This document shows positions 16,133 through 24,051 of a DNA stretch of 43,529 nucleotides, piece by piece. A model generated the notes under the pieces. The model had not been told where the DNA came from. It saw nothing but the letters and a program-made list of their open reading frames with translations, and searched no databases. Position 1 is the first letter of the stretch, and each line of letters opens with the position of its first letter. A program made the position numbers and the translations under genes. Origin of the DNA: Aquihabitans sp. (lineage in GTDB: Bacteria > Actinomycetota > Acidimicrobiia > Acidimicrobiales > Iamiaceae). Location: the NCBI GenBank assembly GCA_025353965.1, contig JANXNS010000122.1, positions 1 to 43,529 on the forward strand, given 5' to 3'.

Positions 16133-17308
16133 ATGGAGTTCCGCCGCATTACCAACTTGCCGCCGTACGTCTTCACCATCATCGACGGCTTGAAGGTCGA
16201 GGCACGCAGGGACGGGATAGACGTGATCGACCTTGGCTTCGGCAACCCGGACCTCCCCTCGCCCGCGATTGCGGTGGAGAAGTTGTCGGAGGCCGCCCAC
16301 AACAGCCGGAACCACCGCTATTCGTCCAGCCGGGGTATCCCCAAGCTCCGCGAGGCCGTGGCGGATCTGTACCTGCGTCGCTTCGGCGTTGCGCTGGACC
16401 CTGACCGCGAAATCATCTCCACCATTGGCGCCAAGGAGGGGTTCAGCCACCTCATGTGGGTGTTGCTCCAGCCCGGAGATGCTGCTTTGGTGCCTTCGCC
16501 GTCGTATCCCATCCATATTTGGGGTCCGCACTTGGCCGGGGCCGATGTCCGTGAGATTCCCATCAGCACCGACACCGATTTTTTCGAGAACATCCAGGAG
16601 GCCTACGAGTACTCCTGGCCCAAGCCGCGGGTGATCGTGTTGTCGTTCCCGCATAACCCCACCACTGCCTGCGTGGACGTGGACTTTTTCCAGCGGGTTG
16701 TGGACTTTGCCCGTGAGAAAAATGTGATCGTGGTCCACGACAATGCCTACGCCGAGTTGGGGTTCGACGGGTACGAACCGCCCAGCATCCTGCAGGCGAA
16801 AGGGGCCAAGGAGTGCGCCGTGGAGCTGTACTCCATGACCAAGTCGTTCTCCATGGCTGGCTGGCGGGTGGCCTATCTGGTCGGCAATGCCGAGATCGTG
16901 CAGGCGCTGGCCAAGCTCAAGAGCTATTTGGACTACGGCACTTTCCAACCCATCCAGATTGCCGCCACCGTCACCCTGAACGAGGACCCTGGGCACCCCA
17001 AGGAGGTCCAGCCGATCTACCAGGCCCGCCGGGACGTGCTCTGCGATGGCTTGAACCGAATCGGCTGGGAGATCGAGCCACCGCGCGGAACCATGTTTGC
17101 GTGGGCGCCCATCCCGGAGCCCTACCGCGAGATGGGTTCCATTGAGTTCGCGTCGTTCCTGGTTCGGGAGGCGCAGGTGGCCACGTCGCCCGGTGTTGGC
17201 TTTGGTCCTGGCGGCGATGGTCACGTCCGGTTTGCCCTCATCGAGAACGAACAACGAATTCACCAGGCGGTCCGCAACCTCCGCAAGACCCTCACGAAAC
17301 TGAGTTGA
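16133..17308 (+). CDS. Class I/II PLP-dependent aminotransferase, AlaC-like
   Basis: This 391-residue fold-type I aminotransferase most resembles the alanine-synthesising AlaC/AlaA or LL-diaminopimelate-like group. The PLP lysine is K237 in [13 protein letters not shown]. Other anchors are [10 protein letters not shown] near the N-terminus, SFPHNPTT (Asn-Pro ring contact) about 171-178, [10 protein letters not shown] about 202-211, and a C-terminal HVRFALIEN with the carboxylate-binding Arg. Substrate assignment between alanine and related acceptors is uncertain. The start is supported by a TAACGT -10 element 7 nt upstream. The gene abuts the convergent TetR gene with no bases between their stops. 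Confidence 0.9.
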   Translation: MEFRRITNLPPYVFTIIDGLKVEARRDGIDVIDLGFGNPDLPSPAIAVEKLSEAAHNSRNHRYSSSRGIPKLREAVADLYLRRFGVALDPDREIISTIGAKEGFSHLMWVLLQPGDAALVPSPSYPIHIWGPHLAGADVREIPISTDTDFFENIQEAYEYSWPKPRVIVLSFPHNPTTACVDVDFFQRVVDFAREKNVIVVHDNAYAELGFDGYEPPSILQAKGAKECAVELYSMTKSFSMAGWRVAYLVGNAEIVQALAKLKSYLDYGTFQPIQIAATVTLNEDPGHPKEVQPIYQARRDVLCDGLNRIGWEIEPPRGTMFAWAPIPEPYREMGSIEFASFLVREAQVATSPGVGFGPGGDGHVRFALIENEQRIHQAVRNLRKTLTKLS

Positions 17309-17905
17309 TCAGGTCTGGCGAGGGCCCAGGACGCCGTAGAGACAGAAGCCCACCGCGTTCTCCACCACGTCGTCGGTGGCTTCGAGTAAGCCTCGATGGA
17401 CCAAGTGCACGAGGTGCGTCGTCACGCCCAGCATGTTGTGGGCCAACAGGTTGGGATTCGAATCTGGGATCTCCCCGGCCTCCATGGCGTCGGACACGTG
17501 GCGGGCGGCGTCTCGGACGGCAATCTGCTCGCCCTTTCGAAGCCCGTCGGCAAAGCGATCGTCGGTGGCGGCGAACTGGAACAGTTGGAAGAAGACCCGA
17601 TGCTCCAATGACCATTCGATGGACGCACGGATGCCGCGCTCGATCCGTTCCATCGGTGTGCTTGCCCCGGTAATGGCCGCCCGTTGCCGGCGCCGGAGAT
17701 CAAGCTGACCCGCAGCCAAAATTGATCGAAGGAGCTCTTCTTTGGAGTCGAAATACCAATAGAAGACGCCCTTGCCGACGCCGAGGCCTTCCACGATTTC
17801 AGCCACCGAGGTTGGGTGGTAGCCGTTATCGGCGAAACGGTTCGCGGCGAAGTCCATCAGCTGACGCCGACGTTCCTCTCCCCGTTGCGTCAGCTTGCGG
17901 TCCAT
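17309..17905 (-). CDS. TetR-family transcriptional regulator
   Basis: This 198-residue protein has the TetR plan. An N-terminal helix-turn-helix (about 10-57) includes FAANRFADNGYHPTSVAEIVEGLGVGKGVFYWYFDSKEELL, and an all-helical ligand domain follows. A perfect palindrome (17924-17947) lies next to its own -10 element, so autorepression is expected. The same operator also sits 62 bp upstream of the divergent ACT-domain gene. GACCG-type sites are common for TetR repressors of lipid metabolism, but the ligand here is unknown. ATG 17905 is preceded by TACCGT at 9 nt. Confidence 0.92.
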   Translation of the reverse strand: MDRKLTQRGEERRRQLMDFAANRFADNGYHPTSVAEIVEGLGVGKGVFYWYFDSKEELLRSILAAGQLDLRRRQRAAITGASTPMERIERGIRASIEWSLEHRVFFQLFQFAATDDRFADGLRKGEQIAVRDAARHVSDAMEAGEIPDSNPNLLAHNMLGVTTHLVHLVHRGLLEATDDVVENAVGFCLYGVLGPRQT

Positions 17906-17914
17906 CGGGCGGGG

Positions 17915-17920
17915 ACGGTA
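17915..17920 (-). promoter_or_regulatory. Putative -10 element (TACCGT) of the TetR gene
   Basis: TACCGT on the minus strand lies 9 nt upstream of ATG 17905. The palindromic operator begins 3 bp farther upstream, so a bound repressor would cover the spacer and -35 position. Confidence 0.4.
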
Positions 17921-17923
17921 CGG

Positions 17924-17947
17924 GCACTTGACCGTTCGGTCAAGTGC
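17924..17947. promoter_or_regulatory. Palindromic TetR-type operator
   Basis: The sequence GCACTTGACC-GTTC-GGTCAAGTGC is a perfect 10-bp inverted repeat around 4 bp. It lies in the intergenic region shared by the TetR gene and the divergent ACT-domain gene. Its length, symmetry and position beside the TetR -10 element fit a TetR dimer site. The inner half-site TTGACCG resembles known actinobacterial TetR operators. Confidence 0.78.
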
Positions 17948-17995
17948 TGGGCCGGACGGCCACAGCGCAGAAACAATCCGTTCACATGGTGCGCG

Positions 17996-18001
17996 TAGGG
18001 T
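17996..18001 (+). promoter_or_regulatory. Putative leaderless -10 element (TAGGGT)
   Basis: TAGGGT ends 8 nt before ATG 18010. It supports that ATG over the in-frame ATG at 17986, which lies upstream of the element. Confidence 0.35.
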
Positions 18002-18009
18002 CGGCGACC

Positions 18010-18663
18010 ATGGAGAGCTATGTATTGCGGGTGTGGTTGCCAGACCGCCCCGGCGCCCTGGGTGCTGTCGCCAGCCGCATTGGTGCGGTCAAGGGAGACG
18101 TTGTCGGTATCGAAATTCTCGAGACGGGCGCAGGCCAAGCGGTCGATGAGCTTGTCGTGCAGCTTCCCGATGCGACGTTGGTAGACCTGTTGGTGGCGGA
18201 GGTCCGTCAGGTAGACGGGGTGCACGTCGAGGAGGTTCGGTCCGCGGGGCCGAACGGGCACGACCCTCGTCGTGCCACGCTGGAAACGGCGGCCAAACTG
18301 GTGGAGGCGACCAGTCGACTGGGGTTGCTGGCCGTGGCGCGCGACATCGCCCCGATGTCGCTGTCGGCAGCCTGGGTGGCAGTGGTTGATGTGGAGGCGG
18401 GCGGCACCCTCGCAGCCGGCGAGCGGGCGCCGAGCCAAGATTGGTTGGCCGCCTTCGTGCATGGCGCCGCATCGGCCGCGTCCTTGGGCGGCGCCGACGC
18501 CGGGGCCAGCGATGTGATCTGGACCCCGCTCACCGAGGTGGGCTTGGCCATCGTGGCCGGGCGGGACCGCATTGTGTGGCGGTCACGCGAACGGCGGGAG
18601 CTAGAAGCGCTCGGCCGAATCGTGGCCGCCCGCTGGACCGAACTGCCCGCCACCGCCAGCTAG
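18010..18663 (+). CDS. ACT-domain protein with C-terminal GAF-like region
   Basis: This 217-residue protein begins with an ACT domain (about residues 1-75): YVLRVWLPDRPGALGAVASRIGAVKGDVVGIEI is the classical strand-helix-strand with the ligand-binding Gly after the first strand. The C-terminal part (about 95-215) alternates strands and helices and ends WTPLTEVGLAIVAGRDRIVWRSRERRELEALG, which looks GAF-like. ACT domains sense amino acids or other small molecules, so this is probably a sensor or regulator with no catalytic part of its own. It is divergent from a TetR gene whose palindrome lies between them. Its stop overlaps the stop of the convergent glpK within a shared CTAG. Confidence 0.72.
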   Translation: MESYVLRVWLPDRPGALGAVASRIGAVKGDVVGIEILETGAGQAVDELVVQLPDATLVDLLVAEVRQVDGVHVEEVRSAGPNGHDPRRATLETAAKLVEATSRLGLLAVARDIAPMSLSAAWVAVVDVEAGGTLAAGERAPSQDWLAAFVHGAASAASLGGADAGASDVIWTPLTEVGLAIVAGRDRIVWRSRERRELEALGRIVAARWTELPATAS

Positions 18664-20156
18664 CCCGTTGGGGCCGCCCACCCTCGGCTGTGCTCCACCG
18701 CTTGAAGCCAGCGAGCGTGGTGACGGTCTACCGCGGTCCGATCCGGCGGGGCTGGAGTGAATTCGGCATCGAGCACCCAGTTGGCCTCGATGTCATCGGT
18801 GGACTCCCATACGCCTTCGGCCAACCCGGCCAGATAAGCAGCACCGAGGGCGGTGGTTTCTTGGACCTGTGGCCGCCGCACCGGTACGCCGAGTTGATCC
18901 GCTTGGAGCTGGAGCAGCAGGTCCATGGCCGAGGCGCCACCATCGGCGCGGAGGCCAGCGACCGGGTGGCCCGAGTGGGCGGACATGGCATCGACCACGT
19001 CTCGGGTCTGGAACGCCATGGACTCCACCACCGCCCGGGCCAGATGGGCGCGGGTTGTACCCCGGGTGACGCCAACCAGGGTGCCCCGGGCGTAGGGATC
19101 CCACCACGGGCTGCCCAGCCCGGTGAAGGCCGGCACGAAGAACACGTCGTCGGTATCCGGTACCGAGGCGGCCAGTGGGCCGGCTTCGCTGGACTCGCCG
19201 ATGATGCCCAGGCCGTCACGAAGCCACTGGATAGCGGAACCCGTGGAGAAGATGGCGCCCTCCAGGGCGTAATCGGTCCGGGTGCCGCCCTGGCCATCGG
19301 GGATGCTCCATGCCACGGTGGTGAGCAGGCCGTCGACGGGTTCGGGGCAGGTGGTGCCCACGTTCATGAGTACGAATGAGCCGGTGCCGTAGGTGTTCTT
19401 GGTCGCCCCCGGTGCAAAGCAGGCCTGGCCGAAGAGGGCGGCTTGCTGATCGCCGGCGATGCCAGAAATGGGGATGCCGGGAGGTAACCCTGAAGATGCC
19501 ACCGTCACCCCGAACCGGCCGCTGGAAGGACGCACCTCGGGCAGTGCGCTCGTGGGCACCCCGAACAGGTCGCACAGTTCGTCGGACCAGCCAAGGGTGC
19601 GAATATCGAACAGCATGGTCCGGCTGGCGTTGGATGGTTCGGTGGCATGGATCTCGCCGCCCGTGAGGTTCCAGAGCAGCCAGGAATCAATGGTGCCGAG
19701 CGCAACGTCGGGCCCGGGTTCAACCCCGCCCTCGGAGAACAGCCACTCGAACTTTGAGGCAGAAAAGTACGGATCCAGCACGAGTCCCGTGGTGTCTCGA
19801 ACCAGGGGAAGATGGCCTTGCTCGCGTAGTGCGTCGCAGCGGGACGCGGTCCGTCGGTCCTGCCACACAATGGCCCGGTGCAGGGGCTTGCCCGTACGGC
19901 GATCCCAGGCCACTGCGGTCTCACGCTGGTCGGTAATCCCCACGGCGGCGACGGGCAAACCAAGCTGCGAGATCAGCTCGGCGGCGGTGCCCACGACGGC
20001 ACTCCAGATTTCGGTGGCATCGTGTTCGACCCAGCCCGGGCGCGGGAAATATTGGCGGAACTCGCGGTAGCGGTAGCCCACCGAGCGCCCCGACTCGTCG
20101 ATGGCGAAGGCGCGGACACCGGTGGTGCCCGCATCGAGGGCGATCACAATTGCCAT
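18660..20156 (-). CDS. glpK: Glycerol kinase
   Basis: This 498-residue FGGY-family kinase phosphorylates glycerol to sn-glycerol 3-phosphate with ATP. The N-terminus has ALDAGTTGVRAFAID (phosphate loop), then WVEHDATEIW. The TEPSNASRTMLFDI segment is the glycerol-kinase form of the family motif, and GDQQAALFGQACF and the NTYGTGSFVLMN glycine-rich loop are typical. The C-terminal ATPase half has LRADGGASAMDLLLQLQADQL. No transporter or GlpD gene is adjacent. ATG 20156 has TAGCCT 8 nt upstream. It is divergent from pfkA, so glycerol and glucose catabolism genes share an 83-bp promoter region. Confidence 0.93.
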   Translation of the reverse strand: MAIVIALDAGTTGVRAFAIDESGRSVGYRYREFRQYFPRPGWVEHDATEIWSAVVGTAAELISQLGLPVAAVGITDQRETAVAWDRRTGKPLHRAIVWQDRRTASRCDALREQGHLPLVRDTTGLVLDPYFSASKFEWLFSEGGVEPGPDVALGTIDSWLLWNLTGGEIHATEPSNASRTMLFDIRTLGWSDELCDLFGVPTSALPEVRPSSGRFGVTVASSGLPPGIPISGIAGDQQAALFGQACFAPGATKNTYGTGSFVLMNVGTTCPEPVDGLLTTVAWSIPDGQGGTRTDYALEGAIFSTGSAIQWLRDGLGIIGESSEAGPLAASVPDTDDVFFVPAFTGLGSPWWDPYARGTLVGVTRGTTRAHLARAVVESMAFQTRDVVDAMSAHSGHPVAGLRADGGASAMDLLLQLQADQLGVPVRRPQVQETTALGAAYLAGLAEGVWESTDDIEANWVLDAEFTPAPPDRTAVDRHHARWLQAVEHSRGWAAPTG

Positions 20157-20164
20157 GGCGGGCG

Positions 20165-20170
20165 AGGCTA
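20165..20170 (-). promoter_or_regulatory. Putative leaderless -10 element (TAGCCT) of glpK
   Basis: TAGCCT on the minus strand ends 8 nt before ATG 20156 and no Shine-Dalgarno intervenes. On the other strand a TAGTGT at 20187-20192 may serve pfkA, whose mRNA would then have a leader carrying AAGGAG. Confidence 0.4.
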
Positions 20171-20239
20171 CCGACCTCCGCCGTAGTGTGGTGCCGAGTC
20201 GGGTTCCCGGCGCCCGCCGACCAAGGAGAAGCACCGCCA

Positions 20240-21277
20240 ATGCGGATCGGTATCCTCACCGGTGGCGGCGACTGTCCGGGCCTCAATGCCGTCATTCGCG
20301 CTGTCGTTCGCGCCACGGAGGCGGACCATGGTGGTCAGGTGGTGGGCTTTCACGACGGGTGGCGCGGCGTCCTGGACGATCGCTGGGAAGCCCTTTCGGT
20401 GGCTCGTTGCCGCGGCATCCTGCCGCGTGGCGGCACCATTCTGGGGACGTCGCGGGACCAGCCGTACTCTCGCCCCGGCGGGGCCGCGATGGTGGCGGAG
20501 GCCATCGCCCGCCACCAGCTCGAGGCGATTGTAGCCATTGGTGGCGAGGGCACCATGGGTGTCGCCGGCGATCTCCACCGCGACGCGATACCGGTGATCG
20601 GGGTCCCCAAGACGATCGACAACGACATTGCCGGTACCGAAATGACGTTCGGGTTCCAAACCGCCGTACAGATCTGCACCGATGCCATCGACCGCCTTCA
20701 CACCACTGCGGAAAGTCATGATCGGGTGTTGGTGGTAGAGGTCATGGGCCGCCATGTTGGCCACATTGCCGTGTGGGCCGGGCTGGCCGGCGGGGCAACG
20801 ATCACCCTCGTGCCCGAAGTGCCTTTCGATATTCAAGATGTGGCCGATCGGATTGTGGCTCGCCATCACCACGGCAAATGGGCCACCATCGTTGTTGTGG
20901 CGGAGGGCGCCTTGCCGGTGCCGGGCAGTATCGACGTGCGCAAGCCGGACATCGACTCGTTCGGCCACCAGATCCTCGGCGGGATTGGCCAGCTTGTGGC
21001 GAGCGAGATTCAGGAACGAACTGGCATCGAGAGCCGGACCACCGTGTTGGGCTACGTCCAGCGGGGCGGGTCGCCGGTGGCCTTCGACCGCGTCCTGGGC
21101 ACCCGTTTTGGGGTCGCTGCGGTAGATGCCGTGGCGGACCGAGCCTTCGGCTCAATGGTTGCCTTGCGGGCCGATCGCATCGTTCGTATTCCTGTGGCGG
21201 AGGCCATTGGCCACCTCAAGACCGTTGATGGCGAACTGCTCAGGACCGGTGCAATGTTCCATCCGCCTCACCCCTAG
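20240..21277 (+). CDS. pfkA: 6-phosphofructokinase (actinobacterial type, probably ATP-dependent)
   Basis: This 345-residue enzyme converts fructose 6-phosphate to fructose 1,6-bisphosphate. GGGDCPGLN (8-16) is the nucleotide loop, TIDND (125-129) holds the catalytic Asp127 and Asp129, and MGRHVGH holds Arg171-type contacts; numbering matches E. coli PfkA. Residue 104 is Gly (GGEGT, 101-105), the state associated with ATP use, while 124 is Lys, as in PPi enzymes and actinobacterial ATP-PFKs. This Gly104/Lys124 pair predicts ATP as donor. ATG 20240 has a strong AAGGAG Shine-Dalgarno. The stop shares CTAG with the convergent lipoprotein gene. Confidence 0.92.
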   Translation: MRIGILTGGGDCPGLNAVIRAVVRATEADHGGQVVGFHDGWRGVLDDRWEALSVARCRGILPRGGTILGTSRDQPYSRPGGAAMVAEAIARHQLEAIVAIGGEGTMGVAGDLHRDAIPVIGVPKTIDNDIAGTEMTFGFQTAVQICTDAIDRLHTTAESHDRVLVVEVMGRHVGHIAVWAGLAGGATITLVPEVPFDIQDVADRIVARHHHGKWATIVVVAEGALPVPGSIDVRKPDIDSFGHQILGGIGQLVASEIQERTGIESRTTVLGYVQRGGSPVAFDRVLGTRFGVAAVDAVADRAFGSMVALRADRIVRIPVAEAIGHLKTVDGELLRTGAMFHPPHP

Positions 21278-21840
21278 CGGGGGTTCAGCGGCGGGGCGTA
21301 GTCGGCGGCGCTCACCACGGCGAGATTGCCGTTGTCGGTTGGGGCATCGACCTGCTTGCCCTGGACTCGAAATTGGACGCTGGTGATCTGGGCGAACTTC
21401 AGCGCCGTGAAGACGATCTGGGCGTAGGCCTCTTTTTGGGTGGGCCCGCTGATGTCCTCGATGGCATCGCTGAGATCAATGGATGCCACTGATCCCTCTA
21501 CTCGAAGTTCCAGGAGGCTGGTGCCCGGTGGTATCCGCGTCTGGAGCGGCGCGTCGGGCTTGGTGACCAACACCAGCCCGATCGCCTTGGCCAGATCGGG
21601 ATCTGTTTCGACGGCAACGCTGGTGGGCGCCAAGCGGCCATCGTTGAGGAAGTACAGGCGTACCTTGGGGGCGCCGGCGGCCTCGCTGAGCGGCACGGTG
21701 GTCTGGCTGGGAAGCGTTGTGGTGGTCCGGCTTATGGCTCGCGGGGCGTCGTCGAGGGGTACCCCGCAGGCCGGCAGCACGAGGGCGCCGAGCAGGGCGA
21801 CGGCGATGGTCAGGGCACGAGTGGTCGAGCGGGAGATCAC
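21274..21840 (-). CDS. GerMN-domain lipoprotein
   Basis: This 188-residue protein has a lipoprotein signal peptide: a basic start, a hydrophobic helix, then the lipobox LPACG with Cys25 as the lipidation site. A Thr/Ser-rich linker follows, then one GerMN domain (about 58-175; VRLYFLNDGRLAPTSVAV ... IVFTALKFAQITSVQFRVQGKQ). In actinobacteria the MtrAB operon usually ends with LpqB, which has a GerMN domain plus a beta-propeller. Here the propeller is absent, so this looks like a minimal LpqB counterpart. It overlaps the kinase gene by 4 nt and should be co-expressed with it. Confidence 0.85.
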   Translation of the reverse strand: MISRSTTRALTIAVALLGALVLPACGVPLDDAPRAISRTTTTLPSQTTVPLSEAAGAPKVRLYFLNDGRLAPTSVAVETDPDLAKAIGLVLVTKPDAPLQTRIPPGTSLLELRVEGSVASIDLSDAIEDISGPTQKEAYAQIVFTALKFAQITSVQFRVQGKQVDAPTDNGNLAVVSAADYAPPLNPR

Positions 21841-23318
21841 GCGATGTCCTCATCCATGGGTTCGAGCGGCTCGTCCCACGCGACGGGCAACTCGACCACA
21901 AACCGGGCGCCGGGCTCGCCGTCGAGCCGATCTTCCACCCACACCTTCCCCTTGTGGAGGGCGACGTGTTCTGCCACCAGGGAGAGCCCCAAGCCCACCC
22001 CTTCGCTTCCGGCCCTGCGGTTGGAACCGGCGCCCCGTGAGAAGCGGTCGAACACGAGCTCGCGCTCCTCAGTGGGTACACCGGGCCCATTGTCTTCAAC
22101 GGCAATTTGCACGCCCTCGGCCAAGCGTTTGAGCTCGATCTTGGTTGCCCCTCCACCGTACTTCCGGGCGTTGTCCAGGAGGTTGGCGATGACGCGGACG
22201 ATGCGGCGCTTATCGGCCCGAATGAGCACCCCGGCCAGATCGCTATCGAGCTCTATGGGCACGTCCGGACTCTGCGACCAGGCCACAGATTGGGTGACCA
22301 GTTCCCCCGGCCGAATCTCCGAGAGGTCGAGGCGAGCGGCCCCGGCGTCGAATCTTGAAATCTCCAGCAGGTCTTCCACCAGCTGTTTGAACCGGGCGAC
22401 GTCGGCGACCATGAGGTCCACTGCCGCCTGCGCGGATGCATCCGGCATGTCATCTCGGCGGGAGGCGAGCACCTCGATGGAGGCGGAGAGGGTCATCAAC
22501 GGCGAACGAAGCTCGTGGCTCACGTCGGACGCGAAACGGCCTTCCCGGTCCATGCGCTCTTCCAGAACCTGGGCCATGTGATTGAACGACGTGACCAACA
22601 CGCCCAAGTCGGGATCATCGATGGCGCCCAGCCGAGTGTCGAGTCGTCCTCCGGCGATGGCCTCGGCCGCGACGGACACGTCGGCTAGGGGGCGAAGGGT
22701 GCGCCGGCTGGCCCACCACCCGAGCGCAGCGCCAGCCAGGGTCGTTACCAGCGTGGCCCCGAAAAGTGACGCGGACAGCGATTCGAGGGCGGATTGGGTG
22801 TCCGCCAGGGAGACGAACTCGAAATACAACCCGCCAACATCGGGAAGCGGGATCCCAATCACCAGCTCCGGTGTGCCATCGATGTTGATCCGCATCCGGC
22901 TGGCTTGGCCACCGTCAACTTGGTCCAGCATCTTTGGTGGGATGGCCTTCTCGTCGAAGGCGGTGGTTTGGTAGGTCCACTTGCCCGACCGGTCCAGCAC
23001 CAACGCTCGAGACGGGCTATCGCTCTCCAACGAATTGAGGCTGTCTCGTAGTTGCTTGTCGTCGACCGTGCGGCGATCAAGCGAACCACTGATGAGGGCG
23101 GAGTTTCGGAATGCCTGGCGGGTGGCGGAACTCTCCCGCTGGTTCACGATGTTTTCCCGGGTTAGGACCCAGGTCGTGCCGGCCAGCAGGGTCGAGAGCA
23201 GGGCTGCGCTCAGCGTGAACGCAAGCGTGATGCGTGCTCGAAGGCCGAGGCGAGGGTTCGTGACCCGGCGTACAAATGTTCTTCGGGCCGGACGTTCGGC
23301 CGCGACGGGATCGGTCAA
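21837..23318 (-). CDS. MtrB-like sensor histidine kinase
   Basis: With a start at TTG 23318 the protein has 493 residues: TM1 (about 28-52), an extracellular sensor of about 130 residues, TM2 (about 181-204), HAMP, an HisKA domain with the phospho-acceptor His268 in SDVSHELRSPLMTL, and an HATPase domain with NLLDNARKYGGG (N box), DNGPGVP (G1) and GVGLGLSLV (G2). Order and partners match the actinobacterial MtrB, which adjusts cell-wall and division genes. The start is uncertain: TTG 23318 lies 7 nt after the regulator stop, and ATG or GTG codons inside the regulator gene are possible. No Shine-Dalgarno decides it. Confidence 0.9.
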   Translation of the reverse strand: MTDPVAAERPARRTFVRRVTNPRLGLRARITLAFTLSAALLSTLLAGTTWVLTRENIVNQRESSATRQAFRNSALISGSLDRRTVDDKQLRDSLNSLESDSPSRALVLDRSGKWTYQTTAFDEKAIPPKMLDQVDGGQASRMRINIDGTPELVIGIPLPDVGGLYFEFVSLADTQSALESLSASLFGATLVTTLAGAALGWWASRRTLRPLADVSVAAEAIAGGRLDTRLGAIDDPDLGVLVTSFNHMAQVLEERMDREGRFASDVSHELRSPLMTLSASIEVLASRRDDMPDASAQAAVDLMVADVARFKQLVEDLLEISRFDAGAARLDLSEIRPGELVTQSVAWSQSPDVPIELDSDLAGVLIRADKRRIVRVIANLLDNARKYGGGATKIELKRLAEGVQIAVEDNGPGVPTEERELVFDRFSRGAGSNRRAGSEGVGLGLSLVAEHVALHKGKVWVEDRLDGEPGARFVVELPVAWDEPLEPMDEDIA

Positions 23319-23325
23319 GGCCGGA

Positions 23326-24006
23326 TCAGGTCTGCAGCTTGTAGCCGAGTCCACGCACGGTGACGACATGGCGTGGGTTCGCCGCGTCCGCCTCGATCTT
23401 GGTGCGGAGCCGGCGGACATGGACGTCTACCAGGCGACCGTCAGCGAAGTAGTCGTAGCCCCAGACCTTGTCGAGAAGCGTCTCTCGACTGAAAACTTTG
23501 CCGGGGCTGTTGGCGAGTTCGACCAAAAGTTTGAATTCGGTTTTGGTGAGATGCACCTCAACGTCGGCCCGACGCACGACGCCTTCGTCCGGGATGATTT
23601 CCAGGTCTCCGAAGCGAAGGTGTTGGCTGCCAGTATCTGATGTTCGGACCCGCCGCAGCAGGGCGCGAATGCGGGCCGAGAGTTCCTTGGGGGCGAAGGG
23701 CTTGGTGAGGTAATCGTCGGCGCCAGCTTCGAGGCCAGCCACGACATCGTGGGTGTCGTCGCGGGCGGTGACCATGACAATCGGTACATCCGAGGTGCGG
23801 CGTATGGCCCGACACACCTCGAACCCATCGATGTCGGGAAGCATGATGTCGATCAACACCACGTCCGTCGGGCGTTTGGCGAACAGGGCGAGGGCTTCCT
23901 CACCGTTCTCGGCCTCGTCAACCGTCCAGCCCTCGTCTTCGAGCGCAAGCCGCACCGCAGTGCGGATTCTCTCGTCGTCCTCAACGCTCAGGATCCTGGT
24001 GCCCAC
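23326..24006 (-). CDS. MtrA-like OmpR-family response regulator
   Basis: The receiver domain has acidic EDDE near residue 9, the phosphorylated Asp53 in VLIDIMLPDIDG, and a conserved Lys in DDYLTKPFAPKEL. The C-terminal winged helix (about 130-225) ends RLVDVHVRRLRTKIE and VRGLGYKL, as in OmpR/PhoB proteins. I chose GTG 24006 over GTG 24012 because a TACAGT -10 element lies 7 nt upstream of the former. With the kinase and lipoprotein downstream this is probably the MtrAB-LpqB system; the overall similarity rather than one motif supports MtrA over other OmpR regulators. Confidence 0.9.
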   Translation of the reverse strand: MGTRILSVEDDERIRTAVRLALEDEGWTVDEAENGEEALALFAKRPTDVVLIDIMLPDIDGFEVCRAIRRTSDVPIVMVTARDDTHDVVAGLEAGADDYLTKPFAPKELSARIRALLRRVRTSDTGSQHLRFGDLEIIPDEGVVRRADVEVHLTKTEFKLLVELANSPGKVFSRETLLDKVWGYDYFADGRLVDVHVRRLRTKIEADAANPRHVVTVRGLGYKLQT

Positions 24007-24013
24007 GCCCACG

Positions 24014-24019
24014 ACTGTA
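24014..24019 (-). promoter_or_regulatory. Putative leaderless -10 element (TACAGT) of the response regulator
   Basis: TACAGT on the minus strand ends 7 nt before GTG 24006. It would put the transcription start at or near the start codon and allow the regulator-kinase-lipoprotein operon to be expressed apart from the phosphatase gene upstream. Confidence 0.4.
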
Positions 24020-24051
24020 GGGGAGCGGACCGTGGTCTCGGGGCCGGCGTG

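Noticed and set aside
20157-20218. 8-bp inverted repeat GGCGGGCG/CGCCCGCC in the glpK-pfkA gap
   Set aside because: The arms are 46 bp apart and consist only of G and C, which is likely by chance at this composition.
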